The notes below the pieces were generated by a model that saw only the letters and a program-made list of their open reading frames with translations, searched no databases and had not been told where the DNA came from. DNA of 64,000 nucleotides from Saprospiraceae bacterium (GTDB lineage Bacteria > Bacteroidota > Bacteroidia > Chitinophagales > Saprospiraceae), in assembly GCA_016717105.1 (NCBI GenBank), contig JADKGF010000052.1:1-64000 (forward strand), read 5' to 3'. Below, piece by piece: positions 26,505 through 38,424 of this stretch. How positions within the stretch are numbered: the stretch's first letter is position 1; each line of letters starts with the position of its first letter. Position numbers and translations under genes: made by a program.

Positions 26505-26511
26505 ATTATTA

Positions 26512-27837
26512 TTATTTTGACAATAAATATGTGACTGCGTTAGAAGTCCTATATCTTGTATTTTCTATGTTGGTATTAGTAAGATTACCAAGGTACCAAT
26601 TGGGTGCTGCTTCTGCAGTTGCTTGAGGTTTTTGATCCCAATCGTAGGCAGCATGGCCTATCGCGATGATACTTCCTTCAGCTGCATTGCTAGGTCTAGC
26701 ATTCAACTCCAATACTGCACCACAGCAAAGATCTATCACGTGGCCCCATGTACCTAATATTTTACAAGACATGTCTTGCTCAAATTTATCTGCTAGTTGG
26801 AATGCATCTAGATTGCTATAGGCAGGAATACCTCTCAAATGATTAATATCCCACATAGAATTGTGGTCTTCTTTGTAACCATAAGAATCTGTAGGTACTA
26901 CCAAATGTCCATAAGAACCTTTATTAGGATTTTCAGCATTTACACCCACTTTTGAAAGAGAATCTTGCTTGCAATTTTGATAAATTGGGTGCGTTGTTCT
27001 GTTCCAATTACTAGCAGATCCAGTAGCGAGATTATTTACATTCAAGTTGGCATTTACGCCCCATTGATCCCAGTTCCAAAATCCATCACCTGACCCGTAA
27101 ATACCTGCTCTGTATGGATTATTTTCATAACTAACGCCATTGTAAGAAGGTATTCTTCCTAGGTCATTGAGGTATTGAGTAGCATGACCACCTAATACAA
27201 AATGACCACCTGCAGCATGCCAAGCTTTCAACGCTGTGATTACACTTGCATTTTTGGCTACAGCAGGGATAGCATCAAGAAGACTAGGATTTTTACCAGC
27301 TTCAGAATCTGTATAATAAACGATCACATCTACATACTTAATAGCATCCGCATTTACTTGTGAGAAAGGTAAGTATTTCATATTTTCTTTAAAAAATCCT
27401 GAAAGATACTCATAAGCTGCTTTTGTATCTGGCTCTGTAATACTACCCGCAGCATTTGGCTCACCTATGAAAGCGATAGCAGGCGCAAATTCAGAAGTAA
27501 CCGTTACCGCATATACAGCAGTAGTGCTACCATTCTTAACCGTAAAATTAACAGGTCCTTTGCTAAAGTCAACTGTAGATTTTGATGCAGGACTAATAGT
27601 AGCACCAGAAGCAAGTGTGATTTCTACTACGACTTTTGTTAAGTCAGTTTTTGGTTCAAAAGGTTGAAAAGATACAGTCTTAGCTGTATTGTCAATTACA
27701 CCTGTTCTAGCTGCTGGAGAAGTCAGTTTAAAGGTAGTAATGGACATATTTGCATTGACTTCATCAGTATCATCTTTACTACATCCCACAAAAAGGAATG
27801 CAATTGAAACCAAAATTAAAAATTGTTTTAAATTCAT
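26512..27837 (-). CDS. Surface glycan-binding lipoprotein (DUF4960-like)
   Basis: This 441-residue lipoprotein (LFVGC, Cys19) lies directly downstream of SusD, the place of the surface glycan-binding protein in Bacteroidota loci. An N-terminal Ig-like segment (about 30-115, repeated T/V strands with KTVSFQPFEP and STTAVYAVTV) is followed by a larger alpha/beta domain (about 120-441). That domain contains FIGEPNAAGSI, DVIVYYTDSEAG and GGHFVLGGHATQYL and resembles the DUF4960 proteins found next to GH32 genes. It probably holds fructan at the outer membrane. The family name is from memory of the domain, not from a search. Confidence 0.72.
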   Translation of the reverse strand: MNLKQFLILVSIAFLFVGCSKDDTDEVNANMSITTFKLTSPAARTGVIDNTAKTVSFQPFEPKTDLTKVVVEITLASGATISPASKSTVDFSKGPVNFTVKNGSTTAVYAVTVTSEFAPAIAFIGEPNAAGSITEPDTKAAYEYLSGFFKENMKYLPFSQVNADAIKYVDVIVYYTDSEAGKNPSLLDAIPAVAKNASVITALKAWHAAGGHFVLGGHATQYLNDLGRIPSYNGVSYENNPYRAGIYGSGDGFWNWDQWGVNANLNVNNLATGSASNWNRTTHPIYQNCKQDSLSKVGVNAENPNKGSYGHLVVPTDSYGYKEDHNSMWDINHLRGIPAYSNLDAFQLADKFEQDMSCKILGTWGHVIDLCCGAVLELNARPSNAAEGSIIAIGHAAYDWDQKPQATAEAAPNWYLGNLTNTNIENTRYRTSNAVTYLLSK

Positions 27838-27872
27838 TGAATAAATGTTTTAGTGTTAAAAAAAATTATTAA

Positions 27873-29540
27873 TTAATATCCGTTATTTTGCTTGTAAAGT
27901 GAAGGTGCTTTATCTATCTCAGACTGAGGTATTGGTAAATACTCGTGCTTACCTTCTGTAAATGTAACACCGTTTAGGTATGGAGTTTTACTGGCTTCTT
28001 CTACCAAATATTTGTTAATGGTCTGCGCTGTAATACCCCATCGATTAAGATCATAAAGCCTATGTCCCTCCATTGCTAATTCTAATCTTCTCTCCATCCT
28101 TAGGGCTTTACGTGCATAGTCTTGACTCCAATTTTGCAAGGGATAAAGGCCAATATTATAATTACCAGCTGGCTTAGTGCCGTCCACAGACCTTACATAA
28201 GTGCTGCCTTTTGCACGATTTCTCACCTCATTGATTAATGGTAATGCCTCATTTGCTTTTCCACTCTCTATCAGAGCTTCTGCTTTCCAAAGTAAGACTT
28301 CTGCATATCGGATGATGCAAAAATTCAAGCCCGACGCACCCCAAGGCAAGCCATTATGTATCCTAGGATCTCCAGCATCTATGATATGTTTTTTGGATGA
28401 ATAATTTCTCTCATAATCTAGACTTCTCCTCCATTCTGGGTAAGTGTACACGCCTGTCTTCTTCCAAGGAACACCAGGTCTTCCAAATGTAAAGTCTAAT
28501 CTAGGGTCTATATTGTTGCTATATGAGCTATCCGTGATATCATTTCCTTCATTGAAAGTATCGAATAGTGGTAAGCCATTCTGATCAGTCTTAAATGCAT
28601 TGATGAGATTCTGGCTTCCTAGGTAGAAATCGTCTCCGCCAGGATATACATTACTATAGGTTACATTCAATATATTACCAATATTGTGTCCAAGATCTGG
28701 ATTCTGTGTATAGGCAAATTGTACAGTAAACACCATCTCTCTACCATTCTCTTCTTCGAGCGTGGCTAGATCTTCAAACTCCTTAATCAATCCAAACTTA
28801 CCAGAATTTATCACCTCATCCGCATACTTTATAGCCTCATCCCATTGCTTATTTTCTGTATAGGCTTTCGCCAAATAAGCTGCCGCAGTCAATTTATTTA
28901 CTCTGGCAGACTCTGGCTGAGTGGTTGGTAAGACGTCGTAAGCTGCTTTGAAATCTTCAATTATTTTAGCTAATACTTCACTAGGCTGATATTGTCTATT
29001 GCTGGCGTCGGTTGCCAATGTTTTATCATCGAGCCAAGGAACATGATTATAATTCCTAAGTAAGTCAAACATAAAATGCCCTCTCAAGAACCGCAATTCT
29101 GCTGACCTAGTGGCCTTTGGATAATTAGGATTTTGGTAAGCATCTAGTGTTCGTAGGGCATTGTTTACCCTTGATATTGCCCAAGTGAGATTCAGCCATT
29201 TATTGTAGGCGATGTCGTTAGATGCATTGAGTGTATAGGTCTCACATTGGTGGATAGGTACTTGATCTACTATCCCACCGCCACCTTTGTATGCATCGTC
29301 TGATCTTACATCTGCAATCCAATTCGAAGTTGGTCCTTGGAAGGTCACATGGTGAAGGTTGATAAATCTACTGGTCAATCCAGCATAAACAGAGGTGATG
29401 AGTTTATCCATGATTTGAGCATCCACTTCGACACCTTCTACCAGTGCACCTTGAGGCTCTACATCTAATACATCAGTGCATGAGTATGTCAAGCATGATG
29501 CTAATATCACAATTACAAATATGTTTATCTGTGTGCGCAT
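27873..29540 (-). CDS. susD: SusD/RagB outer-membrane nutrient-binding lipoprotein
   Basis: SusD caps the SusC barrel and binds the oligosaccharide. The 555-residue protein has a signal peptide with lipobox (CLTYSC, Cys21). It also has TPR-like helices, the conserved region RFLRGHFMFDLLRNYNHVPW and a C-terminal segment with NEVRNRA, RMERRLELAMEGHRLYDLNRW and YLPIPQSEID, all standard for RagB/SusD. Its start lies 5 bp after the susC stop, and the frame is intact. The pairing with SusC and GH32 genes points to fructan as substrate. Confidence 0.93.
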   Translation of the reverse strand: MRTQINIFVIVILASCLTYSCTDVLDVEPQGALVEGVEVDAQIMDKLITSVYAGLTSRFINLHHVTFQGPTSNWIADVRSDDAYKGGGGIVDQVPIHQCETYTLNASNDIAYNKWLNLTWAISRVNNALRTLDAYQNPNYPKATRSAELRFLRGHFMFDLLRNYNHVPWLDDKTLATDASNRQYQPSEVLAKIIEDFKAAYDVLPTTQPESARVNKLTAAAYLAKAYTENKQWDEAIKYADEVINSGKFGLIKEFEDLATLEEENGREMVFTVQFAYTQNPDLGHNIGNILNVTYSNVYPGGDDFYLGSQNLINAFKTDQNGLPLFDTFNEGNDITDSSYSNNIDPRLDFTFGRPGVPWKKTGVYTYPEWRRSLDYERNYSSKKHIIDAGDPRIHNGLPWGASGLNFCIIRYAEVLLWKAEALIESGKANEALPLINEVRNRAKGSTYVRSVDGTKPAGNYNIGLYPLQNWSQDYARKALRMERRLELAMEGHRLYDLNRWGITAQTINKYLVEEASKTPYLNGVTFTEGKHEYLPIPQSEIDKAPSLYKQNNGY

Positions 29541-29545
29541 GACAA

Positions 29546-32500
29546 TTATATTTTAATATTTACTCCAAAAATGAAAATTCTAGGCAATGGATAGGCTGCG
29601 GCATCTATACCTATTGCATTTCGAAAAGTCTGCGGTAATTCTGGATCTACTCCGCTGTATTTTGTAATTCTGAATGCATTTTGCACTTCACCGTACATAC
29701 TGAGTGTATTGCCACCTAGCCATGAAGCAGCAAATTCATATCCCAATCTGAATGTACGCAACTTCAGGAAACTGCCATCTTCCACATAATATGAAGAGCT
29801 TCTTCCCTCATCGTTACCACCATCATCCAAGGTCAATTTTGGTATTGTTGCAGAGGTGTTTTCTTCTGACCATGCATTTAATATTTCTGTGCGTCTATTG
29901 TAGGTACCATTCTGTGCAAAATCTGTTACCCATTTAGTTGTATTGAATATTTTATTGCCAATAGAAGCATACCAGAATAGATCTAGATATAATTTTTTAT
30001 ACCTAAAAGAATTATTCAATCCCAGTGTAAAATCTGGGTGCGGACTACCTATGTACGTACGATCGCCCTCGTTGATGACACCATCACCATTCACATCTCT
30101 ATATCTCAATCTTCCTATACCTTTGCCTATCTGAGTGGCATGAGCATCTACTTCAGCTTGATTCTGGAAGATGCCGTCATTGATCCATCCATAGAATTCT
30201 CCTAGTTGTCTCCCTTCGGCTATTCTTACTTCCTTATTCGTATATCTTTCGCCATCGTTTCCTAATGGGTAGATATCTTTTAATTCTACAATTTTATTTT
30301 TATAAATAGAGAAATTAAAACTATTGCTCACTGAAAAATCAGAATCTGTATTGCCAATAGCGTAAGTGAGCGATACATCAAGACCTTTGTTATTTACCTT
30401 TGCAAGATTCACATACGGGGCAGTGCCCTCTCCTATCGCTAGGATGCCTGGAGGATTGTCCAATAAATCTTTTGTATCTTTATTGTAAACATCTAAGCTC
30501 AATGTCAATTTATCACTGAATAAAGTAGCATCAAAACCGAGATTCATCTGTGTTGTTGTCTCCCATTTCAGGAATGGATTGCCACGATTAATTACTGAAA
30601 ATCCTTGATCTACGGTTGTATTGGTACTGTATATGTCATAGTTAGAATTTAGATCTTGCGGTCCGTAGGTTGAATAGGCTGCGTATGGATTGTCAGTGGT
30701 ATTTTGGTTACCTAATTTACCCCAGCTAGCTCTTATTTTTAAGTCGTTTACTGTCTGCGAACCATTCAACATAGATTTAAAAAATGACTCTTGTGAAATC
30801 CTCCATGCAGCCATAACCGTAGGGAATGTACCACCATTTTTAAACCTAGATGTCCTGTCATGCCTCACGATACCTGTCAATAAATATCTATCCTTGTACC
30901 CATAATCCAATCGACCAAATTCAGAAAATAATCCCCAATTGTTTCTCGTGCCATTGACGCCTGCCAGTGCACCACCTGAGCTGATCGTGACATAAGATGG
31001 CACCTCCACTACATAATCCGTACGTCCGCCACTCAGATCTCTGAATTTATAGCTTACTGATTCTACACCACCATTGACTTTGATTTTATGATCATCAGAT
31101 ACGAAGCTATACTCAAGCAGATTGTTCAGGGTATTGGTGGTGCCTTCACCATAGGAATTATAATAGCTATTTTGTGTAATCTGATATACACCTTCTAATA
31201 TTGCAGGCGAAAAATTATTTACAAAGTAATTACTAAAATCAATTCCATAATTTACGGTGAATTTTAGAGAATGGCGATCATCCAACAGCTTTAAACCTTT
31301 GAATATATCTGCCGTGATACCTACGTTACCAAAGATTCGCCAGCTATCTGTGGTATTATTCTTACCCTTCTCCAATCTACTCACAGTATTCCTCACATCA
31401 GGAAAATTACCCACTCTACCAGCAAAATTGCCAGAAGTGTCTCTCACAGGATGGGCTGGGTGCTGTCTTATCACATCAAAAGGTATCCCGCCCTGGTCAG
31501 TTTGAGAAGAGACACCAAGCCTAGTTGATTTTGAAACACTCAGATTTTCATATACATTGAATAATTTTGAAAGATTGTAATTAGAATTGAGTCTAGCTGT
31601 ATATCTTTCGTAGAAGCTTGTCTTAATAATCCCTGGTTGATTCAGATAAGAAGCACCAAACATGACACTACCTTTATCATTAGCATTTGAAATATTGATG
31701 TGATAATCTTGGGTAGTTGCATTGTTATATACCTCTTTGTACCAGTCAGTACCTTGTGGAGTATAGGCATAAACTTGATCCTTTACCGACAAATCATAAT
31801 ATTGAGGATCGAGCACCACTTGCGGCTTGCCATTTAAGTCAAAATAGGATGTAAATTGAGGCTTTTGTTTGGATCAGAATTTTTTGAAGCCTTCCAATAT
31901 ACTTCGCCCCATTGCTGTGCATTTAGAAGATCTATTTTATTTGCAATCGTATTATATCCTATGCTGGTACCTGCATCTATGCTAAGCTTGCCTTTTTTAC
32001 CTTTTTTGGTAGTGACGATGATGACCCCAGCTGCCGATCTAGATCCGTAGATAGAGGCAGATGCATCTTTTAATATTTGAATAGATTCGATATCGTTAGG
32101 ATTTATATTATCCAATGGCTCTTGAGTCGGGATGCCATCTACTACTAGCAATGGATCACTATTGTTAAATGAGGTAAATCCTCTTACTCTTACTTGCGTT
32201 CTACCAGAGCCAGGCTGACCGTCTTGGGTAAAATTCACCCCAGATACACGGCCTTGCATAGCTTGCAGCGCATTTGCATAAGGCACTTTTCCTACCTCAT
32301 TTATGTTTACCACACTGACGGAACCTGTGAGATCTTTTTTGAGTTGTGTGGTATATCCTACTACCACTACCTCATCTATTACATTGCTTGATTCTAGTAA
32401 TATCTCAAGACCTGACTTTACTGAAAAGTCATTGATTACCTTCGTCATGTAGCCGATATAACTCACTTCTATACGTTGAGTGCCTTCTGGGAGTACAAGT

Positions 32501-32673
32501 TCAAATTTCCCATCATAATCTGTTATTGCACCTGTGGAAGTATTAGGTACTAATATAGATGCGCCTATCAATGGAAGTTTGGTTTCCTTGTCGAGTACTA
32601 TTCCTTCTACTTTTGATTGTGCAAAAGCAAAGGAGATTTTTAGTACAAATAATAAAACTAATACCTTTTTCAT
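29546..32673 (-). CDS. susC: SusC-type TonB-dependent outer-membrane transporter (one frameshift)
   Basis: This barrel imports oligosaccharides across the outer membrane using TonB energy. The reconstructed protein has about 1040 residues: signal peptide (1-18), carboxypeptidase-like CNA-B domain (about 20-100, VEGIVLDKETKLPLIGASI), plug domain (about 110-230, RVRGFTSFNNSDPLLVVDG and the SIQILKDASASIYGSRSAAGVI signature) and a 22-strand barrel ending in FGVNIKI. One single-base frameshift near 31865, in an AAACAAAA stretch, splits it. No sequence is lost, so it is probably an assembly error. It is followed by susD after 5 bp. Confidence 0.92.
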
Positions 32674-32745
32674 TATTCTATTTTATGATCTTTGATTCAA
32701 TACTATTTATTAATTTTGAGCTTAACTTACGATTTAAATGATTGA

Positions 32746-34080
32746 TTACCATGCTTTTCTATTAACCATCTGCTTGTCGAGTTCTTCTAGGGAAATACCC
32801 TTGGTCTCTGGCATCATCTTCCATACAAATATCAACTGTAGCACCATCATGAATGCAAAAAATGCAAAGACTGACCCAGGGCCTACCGCATTGAATAAAT
32901 ATGGAACCAAAGATGGAATGATAGCCGCTAATACCCAATGCACTGAACTACCGAATGCTTGGCCATTTGCACGGAGATGATTTGGAAATATTTCTGAGAT
33001 AAATACCCAAATAACGGCTCCCTGACCGATCGCATGAGACGCTATGAATAGGAACAAAAACAAGGGCACTGCCACACCCTGCCACTTAAGATAAAAAGCA
33101 ATAGCCACTAATGAAAGTGACAAAATATATCCGATAGAACCGATGTACATGAGCTGTTTTCTGCCCCACTTATCGATCAGTGATAATCCAATGAGTGTAA
33201 AGATAAGATTGACTATTCCTATCCCTACACTGCTTAATAACGCACCACTTTTTTCTAGACCTGCTATTTCAAATATTCTAGGTGCATAATATAAAAAGGC
33301 ATTGATCCCTGAAAATTGATTGAACAACGCAACAAGAAAAGCCAAAACCAGGGGATACCTATATTTTTCACTAAAGATAGAATCTGTCTTATTTGCTGTA
33401 GCATTATCTTCTGTGATCGCACGTAATTCTGCTGATACATCATCTTTAGCATAGATCGTTTGCAATACAGCGGTCGCAGCCTTTTCGTCTCTTTTTTTGG
33501 CGATAAGACATCGTGGACTCTCTGGTATGAAAAATACTAAAACCAAGTAAATCACAGATGGAATCGCCATCACACCTAGCATCCATCGCCATGCATCTGC
33601 CCCGATATTTTGAAGGAGATAGTTGGACAGCATAGCCATGAGTATCCCAAAAACTATATTGAATTGGTATAAGGCTACAAGCTTGCCTCTATTTTTCTCA
33701 GGGGCGACCTCAGATATGAAGGCTGGTGCTGCTATTGTGGATGCGCCGATACCCAAGCCACCGATGAATCTAAATATTGCAAACATTTCTGGTCCTTGCG
33801 CCATGGCAGAACCTATAGCTGATAGTAAGAATAGTACGCCTATGATGATAAGTGTTTTTCTCCTTCCAAATATATCAGTAGGATAGGCACCAAAAATAGC
33901 TCCTACGACGGTACCCCACAGTGCCGATGCCATGACCACAAAGCCGTGATAAAACTCACCTTTATCCCAAAGTTGCTGTAATGAAAGGTCAGCACCAGAA
34001 ATCACTACTGTATCAAATCCAAAGAGAAATCCTGCTAATGACACAATAATAGACCAAACGAATATTTTACTATTTTCCAC
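32746..34080 (-). CDS. MFS sugar porter (probable fructose importer)
   Basis: This 12-TM inner-membrane symporter of the sugar porter family has 444 residues. Family motifs are GFDTVVISGA in TM1, DIFGRRKTLI after TM2, PESPRCLIAKKRD before the central loop, DKWGRKQLM after TM8 and PETKGISLEELD at the C-terminus. It stands between the regulator and susC, the place of the fructose permease in the Bacteroides levan locus. I infer import of fructose released in the periplasm. The next gene, susC, is 72 bp downstream, so it may share a transcript with the Sus genes. Confidence 0.87.
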   Translation of the reverse strand: MENSKIFVWSIIVSLAGFLFGFDTVVISGADLSLQQLWDKGEFYHGFVVMASALWGTVVGAIFGAYPTDIFGRRKTLIIIGVLFLLSAIGSAMAQGPEMFAIFRFIGGLGIGASTIAAPAFISEVAPEKNRGKLVALYQFNIVFGILMAMLSNYLLQNIGADAWRWMLGVMAIPSVIYLVLVFFIPESPRCLIAKKRDEKAATAVLQTIYAKDDVSAELRAITEDNATANKTDSIFSEKYRYPLVLAFLVALFNQFSGINAFLYYAPRIFEIAGLEKSGALLSSVGIGIVNLIFTLIGLSLIDKWGRKQLMYIGSIGYILSLSLVAIAFYLKWQGVAVPLFLFLFIASHAIGQGAVIWVFISEIFPNHLRANGQAFGSSVHWVLAAIIPSLVPYLFNAVGPGSVFAFFAFMMVLQLIFVWKMMPETKGISLEELDKQMVNRKAW

Positions 34081-34313
34081 CTACTTGATATTTTATAGTG
34101 ACAAATTTGAGATTTGAAATACAAGTAGGCGTTAAAAATAAAATCTAATTAATTCAATTTTGATGCATTTTACTATAAAAACATAAGTAGCTCTATATCA
34201 ATCAAATGTGAAGTGAATAATAATAAATTTATGCCACATGTTCAAATTTGTGTCATACAAAATGAGACTAAAATATAAGTATGGTGGAAATATTAGATAC
34301 TTGCGAAATAGTC

Positions 34314-37029
34314 CTACTTATCCAAAGTCCTAAACTGACTCGGAGACATATTGTATTTTTGCTTAAATACGGTAGCAAAATAATGTGGTGACGAAAATCC
34401 AGAAGCGTAGGCTATCTCAGATATGGACAATTCGCTTTTTTGCAATAGTTCTTCTGCATGGGCTAATCGCTTGTTTTGCAAATAATCTCCAATGTTTTCT
34501 CCTAAGAGTGCCTTTGGTCTTTCTATACAATTGAGATCTCGACAGATTGACCTCTCGGCATAGGTCCGTAATCTGAAACTGTGAATCCTTGAAGTGATTT
34601 TGTATAAATGCATTCACTTTTTCAATGAATTCTTCATCCATCGGGTTGACCGCTTTTTGGTCGAGTAAGGTGATTTTTTGCTTAGAATCATTGTCTAGCA
34701 GTAATTTCCTATTGTGTATCAAATTTTCAATAGTGGCAGCGAGCAGGTGAATATTGAATGGCTTAGTAAGAAAGGCATCGACGCCAGCCATGGAGCTTTC
34801 TATCTGCTGGTGTATAGATGCGCGCGCCGTCAGGACTATCGTCGGAATGTGTGAGGTCCTAAGGTCACTCTTCAGCGCCTTGATGATCTCCATACCATCC
34901 AATCCTGGCAGCGAAAGGTCACAAATGATGATATCGGGCAAGAGCGTAGTAGCTGCAGCAAGGCCCTCATCGCCCGTCATAGACTGCGATATTTGGAACA
35001 ATGGATTTAAATTTCTTTTCAGAAAATCCTGAAGCTCTAGATTATCCTCGATGATCAATACGTGGTAGCCCGACAATGGCTTGATCTCGCGATCATTCTC
35101 TAATCCCAATTGATAATTAATAGATTCGTCGTAAATAGCGTCTGAGGACACTGCATAGCCTTGTCCCTCTCCTATCTGATCTTCCGAAAAATGCTTATTG
35201 CCCAGTGGTAATTCGATCGTAAACCTAGATCCCTTGCCTTTGATACTACTCACAGCAATGGATCCTTTGTGCAATTCTATAAATGTTTTTACCAAGGACA
35301 ATCCCAATCCTGTGCCTGCATTATAGGTATTTTGCACTTGGTAAAATGGCTCAAATATATGCTCATAACTCTCCTCAGGAATGCCAATGCCAGAGTCTTC
35401 AATATTTATTTTTACAATATCATGAAAAGAATCCTGCAAGATGCTGATCGTTATACTGCCACTATCTGGCGTAAATTTGAAGGCATTTGAAAATAAATTA
35501 AATACTACCTTATCCATCTTATCAGGGTCAAACCACACAAGAAGTGGACCTTTTTGGTGCAAAATTTCAAATTTTATATTCCGCTGATTGGCTACAAATT
35601 TGAATGACTGCGCGATGGCACTGATGAATTCTATGATATCATATTCCGCCACCACGAGCTTGATTTGCCCACTTTCTATTTTCCTAAAATCCATCAATTG
35701 GTTGATGAGCCTGAGTAATCGCAGGGAATTTTGTTGGACCTGTCGGAGCTTAGAAGAAATGCTTTTATCTTTTTGATTTTCAGCTATCAATTCATCACTC
35801 AGCCCTAGGATTAATGACAATGGCGTACGCAGATCGTGGGAAATATTCGTAAAAAAGTTGACTTTTGCATTGGTAGCCAGCGTCAATTCTTCAGACATCT
35901 TGAGTATTTGGATTTGCTTCTCCGTGAGCTCATTATTGGCAATTTCCTTCTTCTTCAGCGACTGCCACAAAAACCAACCCAGTATAAAAGCTGCCAACAA
36001 TGATACCGCAAGCAGCAGGATATAATTTCTTTGTGTTTTAAAAATCTTCTTTAGCGAATCTACCAGAGATTGTTGATTATCAATGCTTTGCTGTAGGCCC
36101 TCGATTTTTTTCATCTGCAGATTGATGGTCCTAGCATTGGAGCTATTGATGATGATCGTACTCAGTTTATTGATCTTTTCATACGGGAGCTTATGCAGGA
36201 TACTCAGCGCTATAGAGATGGCTTCCGACCCGCCAGTAGGATATAGTAGAGAAGCGTTGATGAGATTGTGTTCGACGAGGTCGATACCATTGCCCTCTCC
36301 CATCAGTCCATCTACACCTACGATAGTAATTTCCTTCTGGATACCAGCCTCCGTGAGCCATTCGCGTGCAGACTTTGCGAGCCCATCATTGTGTGCATAG
36401 ACTGCATTTATTTCAGGATGATTTTTTAGTTCCAGTAGAAAGCTCTTCTTAGTTTCATCTATACCATTTTTGTCTTCTATGGTACTTACTATTTTATGTT
36501 TTGAAATATTTTGAAATTGGTCTTGAAAGCCCTTACTCCGCTCCTTAGCAGGTGTCATCGTCATACCGAGTTGCAGCTCCACTACATTCAATCCCTCTTG
36601 GTGCATGTCTTGTAGATAATTAGCGGCAGTTTTTCCGATCTCCAGATTGTCGCCCCCGACGAAAGCGTTAAATTTTTCAGATTCTGTCTTCCTATCCACT
36701 AAGAGCACAGGAATGCCCATTGCAAATATGCTATCAATGGTTTTTGTTAATGGTTTTGCCTCATTAGGAGACACGATGAGTAGATCCACTCCTTGGTCCA
36801 GCAGAGAATTAATATCATCTATCTGCTTGCTACTATTATTTTGAGCATTTACTATGATGAGATCCAGCTCAGGGTGGAAGGCCAGTTCTCTAAGCATTTC
36901 GTCATTCATAGTCTTGCGCCACTCATCCTCACAGCATTGCGAAAAACCAATTTTAAACCTAGCACCTACATTATCCTGCGTACAAGAAAATATATGCAAT
37001 ATGAATATTAAGAAAACGAAATGCTTCAT
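34314..37029 (-). CDS. Hybrid two-component regulator with periplasmic sugar-binding sensor (one frameshift)
   Basis: This one-protein sensor/regulator probably controls the fructan locus. The reconstructed protein has about 905 residues. A signal/anchor (1-16) is followed by a periplasmic binding-protein-type sensor (about 25-300, FKIGFSQCCEDEW) as in the fructose-sensing Bacteroides regulator. Then come a TM segment (336-355), HisKA with H398 (NISHDLRTPL), HATPase with N515, GIGIPE and GTGLGLSLVK, a receiver with D704 (CDLSLPG) and an AraC-type DNA-binding domain. An extra G near 34515 shifts the frame inside the AraC domain; the helix-turn-helix continues intact to 34314 (ISEIAYASGFSSPHYF). 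A decayed IS lies 72 bp upstream of its start. Confidence 0.9.
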
Positions 37030-37092
37030 AAGGTGGTTTTTGATTTATAATTTACCCACGCATCCAATAAAACAACAAATATGAATTCTATT

Positions 37093-37100
37093 ACTGAAAA
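37093..37100. repeat. Left target-site duplication of the IS element
   Basis: ACTGAAAA here is repeated at 38236-38243 just outside the right inverted repeat. The duplication is 7 or 8 bp, depending on which base is assigned to the IS end. Confidence 0.65.
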
Positions 37101-38236
37101 TCTATGTACATGACAAAAAAACAAGTAGCCAATGATAAACGTTTGATTATGTGATAAATAAAACCAAAACATCATGGCTACTCAGGGTAAAGTTAAAGAA
37201 CTTACCGGAGAACTGATGAAGAACCTAAGCACATTAACAAAACCAAGGATAGATCTTATAGGATTATTTATTCTTGCCATTGTACAAGTTACTTATTGTA
37301 AACCTCGCCAAGATAGCCTTGGCGATGGATACGAAAAGTAAAACGGGAAGCAATTACCGACGATTGCAGCGATTTATTAAAGAGATAAACTGGACCAACA
37401 CATCTCTGATACAGATGATTTTAAAGTGGTTAAAACTGGACGACGGGCCATATACCTTACTGATAGATCGTACCAATTGGGAGTTTGGGAAGAAGAAAAT
37501 TAATATCCTGATGATATCAGTTTTATACGAAGGATATAGTGTTCCATTGGGTTGGTCACTGTTGAATAAAAAAGGTAATAGCAATCAAGGTGATCGATGG
37601 GATTTACTGAATAAAATCATTGACAAGGTAGGGCGGGTAAAATAAAGTATATCATTGGCGACAGGGAATTTGGCGGTGTCTGTTGGTATAACTATTTGAA
37701 CGATAATGGTATAACCTTCGTCATTCGAATAAAAGAAAATCAAAGTGTACCATGATAGTCAAAAGATATCCAAAGAAATATAGTAAAATCAAACTCCAGA
37801 AAAGGCAAACATTCCAATAATAAAAATATAAATATGGTAAATTGGAAGTTTAGTTAGTGGATTTAGGTTTAAAATGATAAAAATAAATCGGAATACCTGA
37901 TCATTTTGTCACAAGAAAAGATAACGGATGTGACAGTAGTTTACGGCCAGAGATGGCAGAAGAAAGTATGTTTAAAAATATGATGGTTTCTGGAGGATAC
38001 ACACTTGCAAAAAGATTCAGAATAGAAACTTGATTGGATTGATCGCATTAAGCTATTCAGGATGCTGATAACAGGATTGATGATTAAGAAAAAAATCCTG
38101 AAATTTTCATCTGCAAAGCGCATGGAAGGCCATCAAAAGTGTTTTCAAAGCAGGACTCGAATTCATAATGAGGGCTCTATATACCAATAATAGTAGAGAT
38201 TTTGACGAGCCATCAAATTTTTGTCATGTACATAGA
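37101..38236 (+). mobile_element. Decayed IS4-like insertion sequence (about 1136 bp)
   Basis: Perfect 19-bp terminal inverted repeats (TCTATGTACATGACAAAAA at 37101-37119 and its complement at 38218-38236) bound the element, flanked by a 7-8-bp direct repeat. Inside is a broken IS4-type transposase. Intact ends with a target duplication show it arrived by transposition. The transposase decay means it can only move with help from another copy. Confidence 0.85.
37174..38140 (+). pseudogene. IS4-family transposase remnant
   Basis: From ATG 37174 the reading begins MATQGKVKELTGELMKNLS, then shifts frame at about 37290. The next piece (37274-37645) carries the DDE first-Asp region DRTNWEFGKKKINILM, as in IS4-type transposases. 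Another frame break at about 37640 leads into YIIGDREFGGVCWYNYL, the second-Asp region with GDREF. After about 37755 stops and frame breaks are frequent in all frames, and the C-terminal YREK region is not recognisable as one piece. Even allowing for the sequencing errors seen elsewhere, this gene looks truly inactive. The exact 3' limit is uncertain. Confidence 0.75.
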
Positions 38237-38424
38237 CTGAAAATATATCAATTTCCACCCAATAATGTTAAAAAATAAACTACTTGTCAGCGCTAAAGGT
38301 GGCAAACAAAAGTATTTAGATAACTGGGGTTAAGGTTTTTATGGATTTAAAAAACTATAAATCGGCAGTAAAGCTGTGTTATTGCCAATAATTTGAAAAT
38401 GCACGTATAGTTAGAATATTCGAA

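Noticed and set aside
34081..34313. Promoter of the MFS-Sus operon
   Set aside because: I looked for TAnnTTTG on the minus strand in this 233-bp gap and found no match. A short inverted repeat (CTACTTG/CAAGTAG, 34081-34127) is present but too weak to call an operator.
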